Below, in pieces: positions 46,027 through 55,962 of a DNA stretch of 64,000 bases. The number at the start of each line of letters is the position of its first letter. Position 1 is the stretch's first letter. A program made the position numbers and the translations under genes. The stretch is from NCBI GenBank assembly GCA_038025085.1, contig CM076143.1:10625001-10689000 (forward strand), written 5' to 3'. Below the pieces are notes generated by a model that saw only the letters and a program-made list of their open reading frames with translations, was not told the DNA's origin and ran no database searches. This DNA is from Tetragonia tetragonoides. Its lineage: Eukaryota; Streptophyta; Magnoliopsida; Caryophyllales; Aizoaceae.

Positions 46027-49000
46027 CACTACTACAAAATGAGTCTAATGCAACATTTTGTGAGCAACACTTTTAGAGTTTGTTACTTTTTAGATAGGAT
46101 AAGGTAGAAAGCAACACTTTTAAAATAAATGTCGCATCTAAAGCTCTAAACCAACGTTTTTTGTTAAGTGCTGCATTTATTATAAAGAAGTACAACACTT
46201 CTAAGAAACGTTGCTTTTATCATATTTAATAAACAACACTTATTTTAAAGTGTTGTATTTCCAATATGGAAATGCAGCACTTTGTAAAGTATTGCAAATG
46301 GGTGCTGAATTGAAAAAGGCGGACACACAACAAAATTGAAATTGGAAAAGGCGGACAATAAAATGATTTGGACGGGCCTCATCAGCTACCCGCCGCATTG
46401 GCGGACAATAAAGAGAGTTTTTAACATGAGCTCGTTTCACCCATTGGCGGATGCAAAGGGGTACAAGAGGGGACAGTGGTCACCCCTTTTTTGAATAAAA
46501 AAATCTGTAACCTTTTTTTTTTTTTTTTTTTTAAAAAATAATTTGCAAGTGAAACTAATCACTAAAGCAAACCCATTACGGCATAACCCATCCCCTCATC
46601 CCCTCTTTCTCTTTAACTCTTTTCTCTCTCATCCCCTCACCATCTCAAGTTCTCAACTCTCAGCTCTCGCAGACTGCATTGCCGACTCTCAGCTCTCGCT
46701 CGCCTGGCCCCGGAGTCGACACTCGACAGTACCGGAGTACCGGACTACTGGGCCCCGATTTTCTGCACTCAACTCAAGCTTGATGACCTCGATCTGGGCT
46801 CGTTGATACGTCGCTGTAGTCTGTAGACCTCGATTTTTCAGAATTCTGTCTCAGATCGATTTAGGTATAAACTTCTTTCCCTTTTACTTCGCTTTTTTTT
46901 CTCACTTATTTCTCATTCGAAGTGTTCTGGTTGTTTGGGTTTTTTGTTTGACAATTGATTTAGGCTTTTTGAGTTTTGCGGTTGCGAAATTAGTGTGGAT
47001 TGAGATGCTGTAGAACTTAAGTTGATGAAATTAATGTTCACTTTAATCGAAGATTGTTCGATTTTTTTCTGAGGTAGGTTTTCCTACCTCAATTTCCTCT
47101 TGTTGATTCTGTTTCTGATCGTATTTTTGTATGCTAGATATAACTGGAAACTCTCGATTTAGGGTTTGTTTGGTGGTGGTGCTGAAACTTACATGGTCTG
47201 TTATGAATTTCTTCTGCTCATACTCTTGCAAGTTCGCCAAGTTGTTTAGCTTTTTGTCATGTTTAATCTGATCTTGGGGCTTGCAAATGGCTCCCAGATA
47301 AAGGGGATTTATCAGCTTGTTTACTTTTAGCTATGTGACAGTGCAGTAGCTTAATTTGGTCCTGTCTTGATTTGGTTAGATTATAGATTTGGTCCTGAGG
47401 GTCTGAGGGAATATGGTCATCAGTAAATTGTCCTTTCTCTGTTAATTATGTCACATTTTCTCATTTTTAATCTTCCTGAGCTTGATATGGGTTGATAATT
47501 ATGTCTTATTTCCTCATTCTTTTTGTGGGTTCATAATTATGTCTAATGTCCTCTATTAAGGCTTTACTCTCTGGAACTGTGTGTTTTCACTTCTGGGTTA
47601 TAATTTGAAGACTGTGGGTTCCTCAGTTTGTAGCTTTTATTTTATGTAAGGTCTATAAAAATTTCCAATTATTGAACATTGAGCACGATCTGCTTCAAAA
47701 CCTGCCGGCTTCATTTCTGTTTGCATACCTTTGGCAACTGTTAAGAGAGAATTAAGGAGTCTGATCCCAGTAGTGTATTATTTCATCTTTCTCAAGGCCT
47801 GCACATATTATCTCAATAAATGTTATGTGATGTTTTAAGAAAATTCCTATTGCTGTTTTTTAGTTGAACATGAGCAATAAAGAATGCTAATTAGAAGCTT
47901 TAGATTAATGTCACCTTGTTTTAGGCTATATATTATCTCAATCAATGTTTCTGTGATGTTTCTCAATGATTCTTACTTTGCTCAAATTTTCTTTTGTGTT
48001 ACTTCTTATGCTCTCCACAATTCTGTATGTTGCTTTTGTAGTCTGCTCATAATCTGGTGATCGATTGGTGCTCTGTTTGCTCTTAGTTTTGTCCTGTGTG
48101 TATCTATTCTTTTGTGTTTAGTGATGCTTGACAATGATCAAAATTTGTACCTTAAAATTCAGTCTTTTCCCCTGCATTGTTACTCTGGAGGTTTGATGTG
48201 CTCAGTATTTCTGTCCTATTCGTAAGTATACAAAAGCAATTAAGAGATGTGATTAGTTGTAATGTGGAATTGTATGACGGTTTGATATTGAACTTTTTTT
48301 GATGTAATATGTATCGATGATTTTTACTTGATTTTGTCACCCTATTTTCCGAATCCTGGATACGCCACTGGTTTCACCTTCTATATTTTGGTACAAGGTA
48401 TGTATTGCTCTTACCTTTATTTACTATATTGGACATGAGCAATTGACATCACTTCATTGGGGGTATCATTTATTTACTTTGTAGCTATCATACAAATTGT
48501 GTGCTGGTTGGAACTGCTTGTGAAAGGTTATGGTTGTGTTGGCAGTTCCATGTATAATGATTATTTATGAACTTGACTTATAAAATGTCCACACGATGTG
48601 GGAGAAATATAAAACCTGCACTGTCTGCAATCTGTAGGCCTAACTTCTTTTCATACTAGAAGTATAAGAAGTTATCTATACAAGCCTAACTTAAAACTTG
48701 GATTTTATTCCCGTATACATAGTTGCATGTTTGATGATGACTTATTCTATTACTTCATGGTTAAGAAAAGGACTAACTATATTCTTTGTTGTTTTTAAAT
48801 GGCTTAGGCTACCTTTTTTTGGGGCGTATGGTGGCTAGTGGAGATTTGCAAAAGTGATCGGAAGAAAAGGTCGTATATATCGAATGGAAGAACATACTTT
48901 TGGAGCAAGATTTTTAGTAACTTTAATTTGTAGGATTGTAATTATTGACAGCATTTTGCGATGACAATAGGCGTTTTAAATTAAGGTAGTTTTATTATTG

Positions 49001-49527
49001 GACAAATGTGTAAGAGTACCAGATTATACTATCTATGATATGTCATTATTGCAATGGAAGGAAGTATTGGTGTATCTGTCTTTTAGAAAAAATTGATTGA
49101 TATGAAAACAGGGGTATGGCATGGAACCTGCAAGTGCTGCTAATGAGCTTATCAAACGTTGCCTTTCTGTAATTGAAATAACAATAAAGTGTTGTATTAG
49201 GAGTTAGAAAGTGTTGCACTTATATGCTGAAAAACACATTAAGTGTTGCACTTGACAGATAAAAGTGTTGTTAAAATTTGGTAGAAGTAAACGAAAAAGT
49301 GTTGTATTTGAGTGCAAAAAGTGTTGCACTGAAAAGTGTTGCACTTGATAAATACAGGCAACACTTTTTTAAAGTGTTGCATATTCTAATAAAAGTGTTG
49401 CTATATACCTAAGGCAACGTTACCTAAGGTGGCACTTCAAAAAGTGTCGCACTAGCAATAATGCAACATTTTGAAAGCCTAATACAACACTTTATGAGTG
49501 TCGCCTTAGGCTCATTTTGTAGTAGTG
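46027..49527. mobile_element. Non-autonomous CACTA element (3.5 kb)
   Basis: Perfect 17-bp inverted ends CACTACTACAAAATGAG (46027 and, inverted, 49527) are flanked by the 3-bp duplication ACT (46024-46026 and 49528-49530), the En/Spm hallmark. Both subterminal regions (46040-46290 and 49140-49500) are packed with 'aagtgttgca' and its inverse, the expected transposase-binding array. No transposase frame is present. A hAT-type element (46442-48370) is nested inside. Confidence 0.93.
46442..48370. mobile_element. hAT-type element nested in the CACTA element
   Basis: The ends CATTGGCGGATGC and 'ggatacgccactg' form an imperfect inverted repeat flanked by a perfect 8-bp duplication GTTTCACC (46434-46441 and 48371-48378). 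The left interior (46570-46860) is C/T- and CpG-rich like a gene 5' UTR and ends 'gatttag|gtataaact', a plausible splice donor; the remaining 1.5 kb is T-rich and intron-like. I read it as a deletion derivative that kept the promoter, 5' UTR and first intron of a transposase or captured gene. No open frame of note survives. Confidence 0.85.
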
Positions 49528-49530
49528 ACT

Positions 49531-49710
49531 ATTATTTCATTAGCTTACACAATATCATTTTTTAATAAATAGACTATAATCCAGTAGTTTCGATCAAAGG
49601 TATAAAGTAATAAAGTAACTTTTATTAGTATACATATCATTACATAAATATAAGAACTTCCCAATTATGAGCTCTGGTATGTTTTCTCCTTGTCGTCCTG
49701 AATCATAACT
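49531..49710. other. Short gap between CACTA and LINE elements
   Basis: AT-rich continuation of the sequence that received the CACTA element. Nothing is recognised. Confidence 0.4.
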
Positions 49711-51826
49711 TTTTTTTTTGAAGGACAACAGCAGGGAGGGGGGCTCATATATTACCAACATCAAAGTTCACCAAGGCTAAAATACCTTGGGGAAAGTTAC
49801 AGAGCATAATTTGAGCTACCCTCTCGAGAGGACGCAATCTCGCAGCAAGATGCGCCACCGTATTCCCTACCCGTTTAACATGAGCACTAGCAAAATAATC
49901 AAAACAGAAAAACATTGCTAAGATATCTTCAGCAAACAGATCACAAGGACCCATACCCAACGTCTTCTTTTGTAGCCGATGAATGAGAGTGAGAGCATCT
50001 GGCTCAAGGACAACCTTCTTCAACCCCATTTGAGCAGCCACCTGCAAACCATACCGTCCTGCAGCACCTTCGGCCATCTCGACACTCCACTGAACCTTGA
50101 GCCGCTTTGTCGCCACAGCCATCAATCTTCCTTGCGCATCCCGAATCACAGCTCCTAAACCAATCACTCCATTCTCCATCATTGCTGCGTCAGTGTTAAT
50201 TTTGCAGCAACCTGGAGGAGGGGGCAACCAAGAGCTCACCAAAATAGGAGCAGGAACCACATTCGAGGGGAACACCACTTGTGCATAGCTCCTGTAGTCA
50301 CGGACCAAGCAAAGAAAACTAGGGACAAGAATACGGACTGCCCTCAAAGATTGTGTCGTTCCTCGCTTTCCACATAGCCCAGCAAAGTGTAAACATCACA
50401 CACAACTCTTCCTTTCCAAGCCTCTCAATGCCCTCCTGACAATATCCACAAAAGTGCCAGTCTGCAACTCACACAACAAACCAGCAAAAGAGCTACGTAA
50501 CCAGAAAACTCTAACCTGTGGGCAATCAAAAACAGCATGTCGTATCGTTTCCTCCGCCTCTCCACAAATCACACGCATGGGGCCAGTTCTTATATGTCTC
50601 TCAAAAAGCCTGTGAAACACACCAAGACATCCAGAACATGCTCGCCACATAAAGTGCTTGAGTTTTGGTGGTGCGTCCAACTCCCAAATAACCTTCCACA
50701 AGTTGCTTGTTTCTTGAGTATACTGCAACGTTCCCCTTCTCACATGACCTGATTGGCCCAACCAGTAAGCTGACCTGACAGAAAAAATCCCATTTTTGTT
50801 TGGCCACCAGTACATCGTGTCGCAAGGAAGACGGAGACTTAGCGGGATACTGAGTACCAGGTTCGCCTCATCTTCAACAAACACTTCTTTTACTACCTCG
50901 TCACGCCAAAGTCCCTGCTCATGATCAATCAGATCAGAAACTCTCAGTTGTAAATTGGAGTTCGGCCTAGGTGTTGGTACTAGTGAAGAGGTCTCCCCAG
51001 GTAGCCAGGATTCCTCCCAAACATTAATACTTGTCCCGTTACCAACACGCCACTTAACCCCATCAAGAAGGAGAGATTTAGCTCCCCAAATACTACTCCA
51101 CGAATAGCTCGGGTCACGTCCTCTGCAAGCTTGGATGAAACTTCCATTAGGAAAATACCTCGCTTTGAGCACATGAAACAGTAGTCACCTCCATGAACTA
51201 AACGCCAGCTCTGCTTTGCAAGAAGTGCCTGGCTGCTAGTCTTGAGGTTCGTAAAACTCATGCCTCCCATATTCTTCGGTAAACAAAGTGAATCCCAACT
51301 TTTCCAATGTAGCTTTCTGTCAGAATCTTTTGATCCCCACCAAAAACGAGCCAAAAGTGAGTGAATTTCATCCAATAATCCATCCGATAGACGAAAAATA
51401 CTCATAGTATATGAGGGGATAGCTTGTGCCACAGCTTTAATGAGAATTTCCTTCCCCGGTTTAGAAAGGAGTTTTTCCTTCCAACCTTGTAATTTTTTCC
51501 ACACCCTCTCTTTGATTGCCGCAAAAATTGCCTTCTTGGAACGCCCGATAATAGTTGGAAGACCTAAATATTTCTCATGTTTCTGTACTTCCTTGACCTG
51601 TAATCTGTTCAAAATCTGCGTTCTTAGTTCCCCTTTTATATTCTTGCTGAAGGATACCTCTGACTTTTCGAAATTAATTCTTTGCCCCGAGGCTTTCTCA
51701 TACTTGCTGATGATATCCGCAACCACCTCACACTCTGTCATATTTGCCCGAAGAAACAAGACACTGTCATTCGCAAAAAATAGGTGAGAAACACTAGGTG
51801 CTCCCCGACAAACTGATGCTCCGTGG
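49711..51826 (-). mobile_element. 5'-truncated LINE (reverse transcriptase end, zf-RVT, RNase H), frameshifted
   Basis: On the minus strand, 51824-50980 covers the end of the reverse transcriptase and its thumb (SHLFFANDSVLFLRANM, KYLGLPTIIGRSKKAIF, LLARFWWGSKDSDRKLHWK). 51172-50396 covers YSWSSIWGAK, NVWEESWLP and the zf-RVT region (PKLKHFMWRACSGCLGV). 50347-49745 covers RNase H (CCKINTDAAMMENGVIGLGA, later VKRVGNTVAHLAARL). Frame changes between blocks make it inactive. The catalytic FADD motif reads FAND. A T run at 49711-49720 is the inverted polyA tail. No clear target duplication was found. Confidence 0.9.
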
Positions 51827-52125
51827 ATTTTTTTTAAAGTGGCTGCACTATTTTAGCATTTAATGTGGGGCACAGGTTAGCCATCCCTATTTTATATCAA
51901 CAATGCTGTATAGTGGGCGATTAAAAACGGGTGTTACTATTTACCGCCCCTAAATTACTACCTACCGCCCTCCAAATTCTAATTTTGCCCTTTTTTAAAT
52001 TTTCACTCATCCTCTCCCTCTCTAACTCTCACACCAATTCTCCCAATTCTCCCTCTCTACCACCCACTCTCCCACCCACTCTCATACCCAACCTTCATCA
52101 ACATTCACTCAAGCAACGGCTGCGG

Positions 52126-54432
52126 ATGTCTGCCGGCGACCAGGAAGTGCCGTCGACGGTGGCGGAGGTAAATTTTTTTTTTGCGCATTTTTTTTGCACG
52201 GGCGTCTGAAATTTACGACCGGTCCATGGTCCAGGCGTCTGAAATTTCCGCCTAGACCATGGACAGGCCGTAAATTACAGACGCCTGTACCATGGTTTAG
52301 TCGTAAATCTCGGACGCCTAAACCAATCTCGGACGCCTAAACCATGGTTCAGGCGTCTGAGATTTACGCCTGAACCATGGGACAGGCGTCCGAGATTTCC
52401 GTTTCTTCCATGGTCCAAACGTAAATTTCAGACGCCTGTCCCTTGGTTCACTCGATTTTGATAGACGTTTGAATTTAAGGTTAAGCTAACATTGTTTTCG
52501 TTGTTTTCGTTAGGTTCCTTTGGAGCGGTTCGGTGGTGATGGTGTTGATTACAGTACGCATTTCGTCACTGATGAGTTATTTGATAGTGATACAGATGCA
52601 ATTAATTGGGCAAAATAAATTGCCCTTACTATCGGGTTTGAGTTGATAATTTCGTCACACAAGAAGAATGGAAGCGTAAAATTGTTAAGATGCAATCGAG
52701 GTGAACGCTACAGAGGGGAATTAAGAGACTTAGATACTGCTGCTCGGAAGAATTCGAAAACAAAGGCTTGTAAATGTACGTTCCAGTTAAGAGCTCAGCA
52801 AGTGTATGGGTCCAGTAGTTGGATGATTGTCATATTGCCTGGGATTAGGGGTACGCACAACCATGACTTTGCTGTGTTTCCTGAGGGATATCGTCAGATG
52901 AGTGGTCTTAGTCCTGGGTCAAAGAAACTCGTTCGTGACATGACTTCGGCACAAACAAAGCCATGTGCTATCTTGGCGGCTATTAAGGAAAAATTTCCCG
53001 AGGACAATGCAACTAGACGGCATGTGTACAACCACAAAGATCGTATAAGGAAACTTGATTTTGAAGAGAGAGATGTCATTGGTCAGTTTCATCATTTAGC
53101 TGTGGAGAATAAGTACGTACATTGGACAAGAGCCGACCGAGCTACTAATGAGGTAACTCACGTGTTCATGGCACACCCTACATCAATTCAGTTACTTCGG
53201 TCTTTTCCTTGGTTGATTGGCTTAGATTCCACGTACAAAACAAACAAGTATAAGATGCCGTTTCTTGAGATAGTGGGGATGACTCCAAGCAATAAGAACT
53301 TCCTCATAGCTTATGCCATTATGAAGGATGAGCCTCAGGCAAGCTATGCGTGGGTCTTAGATAAGTTGAGGATGCTTATTGGAAATGATGTACACCCAAC
53401 AGCAATTTTGACCGATCGTGAGCTAGGGTTGATGACACCTATTAGAGAGATATTTCCCGAGAGTGCCCATTTGCTCTGTACATGGCACATTAACAAAGTC
53501 GTTGAATGAGCAGCTTCATCCTGAGGAAGCGAGTTACGTCGAGCCGGAAGCGAACACGACAGTCAGAGGTCGACCGAGAAGGAGTTCCTCTACCAGACGT
53601 GATCCTAGTTCATGGGAGTACTCCCAGAGGGGTCGTGGTCGCCCTAGGTCATCCAGTTCGAGCCGCGGGCGTGGTCGTAGCTCATCCTCATCGAGTAACG
53701 TTGTGCGGAGTACTGGTATCAAAACCCATAATTTATTAACATGTACATAATGTTGTTAATTACTTTTTGATAAGTACTATTAATGACTTTCTATTATATT
53801 GTCTTGCAGCTGGACACGCAATAGATATCACTGAATTCTACCATGTTAACAAAATTCCGGGAATCATCATACCTTTCATTGAAGGATATCTCGATGTGCT
53901 TGGGGATGGTAATTGCGGTTTCCGTGTCATTGCGGACTACGTTTTCGGAGACCAAGAGCAATGGCGATTGGCGAGAGTTTGCATTGCACACGAACTCTTA
54001 GCTAACCGAGCATTGTACGAAAACATATACGTTGAAGGGGTCGACGCTGGTTACCGCCGTATTATGTGGGACGGAGGTGCGTGTAACGATGATCACTGGA
54101 TGATAGTAGTTGAGGATTTGTTCCCGATTGCCAACCTCTTCAATGCAGCGATTATGTTATTCGGATACGGCAGCGGAAGGGGGTTATATTCTTGTTACAC
54201 AGTGCTACCGTTGCAAGCACCTTCGACTGCTACACGTCCAAGTAGGGAAATTGTCATAGCTCATTTAGGTGATTCGTACATGCATTATATCCGTCTGAAT
54301 TTAGCCTCAGATTTCCATGTTCCTCCGATATGCGAAGCGTGGTTTACTTCCCGTTCTGATAGTGTCGCTGGTTGGGAGCAAATGTATGTTAGGCGAAGAG
54401 CACATTGGGATCGTTTAGCGAGGTCGACGTAA
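52126..54432 (+). pseudogene. MULE transposase fused to OTU-like cysteine protease domain, deleted
   Basis: Exon 1 52126-52167 (MSAGDQEVPSTVAE), intron to 52513, exon 2 52514-53715, intron 53716-53809, exon 3 53810-54432. Exon 2 has an N-terminal DNA-binding-like part (CNRGERYRGE, CKCTFQLRAQ, GTHNHDF) and the MULE core with the first two acidic residues of the DDE triad (LIGLDSTYKTNKYKMPFLEI; TAILTDRELGL). It then jumps at about 53500 from TWHINK to a basic Ser/Arg AT-hook-like linker (GRPRRSS, RGRGRPRSSSSSRGRGRS), so the third acidic residue and the SWIM zinc finger are missing and the frame shifts. An in-frame TAA sits at 52616-52618 where Gln is expected. Exon 3 is an OTU-type deubiquitinase-like fold: GDGNCGFRVIADYVFGDQEQ with the catalytic Asp and Cys, and SYMHYIRL with the likely catalytic His. 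Confidence 0.85.
52195..52450. repeat. Cluster of imperfect palindromes in the transposase intron
   Basis: At least eight copies of a unit like 'caggcgtctgagatttacg' occur in both orientations, interleaved with palindromic 'ccatgg' cores ('aaccatggt', 'gaccatgg'). The cluster is CpG-rich against an AT-rich background and lies wholly inside the first intron. Confidence 0.8.
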
Positions 54433-54668
54433 TTGAATGTTTTGCGTGATTGTTATATTTTTCTACTTATATCATTGTCACATTTTTGTGTGATTGTTAT
54501 ATTTTGCATGTTATATTTTTTCGTGATTATTGGAGGTAAATAAAACAACAAATTACAATAAAACAAAAAAGGTGAATAAGAAACAACAAATTACAATAAC
54601 ACAAATAAATAACAATAACAATGAAACTCTTATATAAATATATAACAAATTCATCTAGGGTCAATACA

Positions 54669-55269
54669 TCATTTGGCAGCCCGCCAATCTCTCATATACT
54701 CGTCCATAACCGATCGAGGACCTTCCGCTTGCTCCGGAGGAAGCGAACTAATGACAGACTCATGTGCGACGGCTAGACGATTCACCCACTGCAAAAAAGT
54801 AACAATGAGTGTGAGTTCAGAGATATGTAATACGTAAAAAAATATACGTAGTGTCGTCCTCCGCTCTAGATCGTTTGCTAGTACTGGACGACCCAGTACT
54901 AACAAACCTACCGCCTCTGCCCTTCACCACGCGCCAATCTGAGGATGATTCGTCGCCAATCTGATCATCGTCCAAAAACTGATCCCCGGAGTAGAAATCG
55001 CTAGTTTCGTAATCGTGTTGCTCAGCAATCATCTCCCTCATCCGAACTGCCTCTCTCTGTCTCCGTACAGAGGCATCAATCCCGCGCGTCCTCGTGTGAC
55101 GCGGTCCTGAACCAGCTAGTTCACTAAATAACCTCGGCACCGATTTACCGACTCCTCCCCTCTATCATTTCACATTTTTAATTAATTAAACAATAATCAA
55201 TAATAATAATAATAATATTAATAATAATAATAACAATAAATAATAATAATAATAATAATAATAACAATA

Positions 55270-55319
<50 letters not shown>

Positions 55320-55657
55320 TAAATAATAATAATAATAAATAATAATAATAATAAATATTTTTTTATTTTTTTTTTGTGTCGGTCGTCTGCCGATCTCGAC
55401 TCACCCTTGGGTGAGTCGCCGGTCGCAGACGACTCACCCAAGGGTGAGTCGAGATCGGCAGATGACCGACACAAAAAAAAAAAAAAAAACAATCAACACA
55501 AATTCAATTCATGGTCATGGTCGCGATTCAATTCAAGGCAAAAAAAATTCAATTCAAGGCAAAAAAAATTTCGAAAAGTTACCCCCCCGCCGCGATGCTC
55601 ATGGTCGCCGCCTCCCTCGCCGTCGAAGCCTCTGCCGCTGCCGCTAGCCCCTGACAT
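54669..55657 (-). CDS. Convergent second gene of the MULE, unknown function
   Basis: Proposed exons on the minus strand: 55657-55583 (MSGASGSGRGFDGEGGGDHE...; donor GGG|GTAACT), 55161-54848 (RGGVGKSVPRLFSELAGSGP, then RTRGIDASVRRQREAVRMRE, an acidic stretch SGDQFLDDDQIGDESSSDW, and a Ser/Lys-rich end) and 54788-54669 (WVNRLAVAHESVISSLPPEQ ... MRDWRAAK). Exon 1 to 2 joins in phase 0. Exon 2 to 3 does not join cleanly with the GT I see, so one border is wrong or mutated. The predicted protein of about 165-170 residues is charged and has no domain I recognise. The first intron carries a long AAT microsatellite and a hairpin (55380-55469). Placement inside the MULE inverted repeats makes it part of the transposon. 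Confidence 0.55.
55200..55358. repeat. (AAT)n microsatellite
   Basis: About 160 bp of AAT repeats with scattered AAC interruptions, within the first intron of the MULE's minus-strand gene. Confidence 0.95.
55383..55469. repeat. Long hairpin beside the AAT tract
   Basis: 'tgccgatctcgactcaccct' and its inverse 'agggtgagtcgagatcggca' flank a short loop containing a second copy of 'gactcaccc'. Stem arms of over 35 bp are possible. Confidence 0.85.
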
Positions 55658-55962
55658 TCCGTTGTGATGGTGGTGGTGGTGGTGGTGCCGTGAGTGGTGG
55701 TGGTTGCCGGTGTGATGGTGTGGTGGTGAGGATGAGTGAGAGTGAGTGAGGAAGAGAGGAAGGATGAGTATGAGTGAGTGAGGAAGAGAGGAAAGATGAG
55801 TGAGTGAGAGTGAGTGAGGGCAAAATTGGAATTTGTAGGGGCGGTAGGTAGTAATTTGGAGCGGTATTTAGCAATTCACTTAAAAACTAACAGGTTAATG
55901 CACAATGACGTCCAAAACTCATAAGCCATGATGTTATTTGATGTGTTGAGCACAAATCAATA

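Larger units (their letters stand above)
51930..55879 (+). mobile_element. Mutator-like element (MULE) with transposase-OTU gene and a convergent second gene
   Basis: Inverted ends of about 60 bp share 'aaattactacctaccgccc' and 'aattttgccc' on both sides and are flanked by a 9-bp duplication (51921-51929 TTAAAAACG and 55880-55888 TTAAAAACT, one mismatch). The plus strand encodes a FAR1/MuDR-type transposase with an OTU-like domain (52126-54432). The minus strand encodes a second multi-exon gene (55657-54669). The two genes point at each other, as mudrA and mudrB do in maize MuDR. An internal deletion has removed the transposase C-terminal half and a stop interrupts its start, so this copy is non-autonomous. 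Confidence 0.9.

Noticed and set aside
52195..52450. Considered as a CRISPR-like array
   Set aside because: Units are in both orientations, imperfect and without constant spacers, and this is a plant transposon intron.
55178..55492. 104-codon minus-strand frame rich in Tyr/Ile/Leu
   Set aside because: Translation of the AAT microsatellite.
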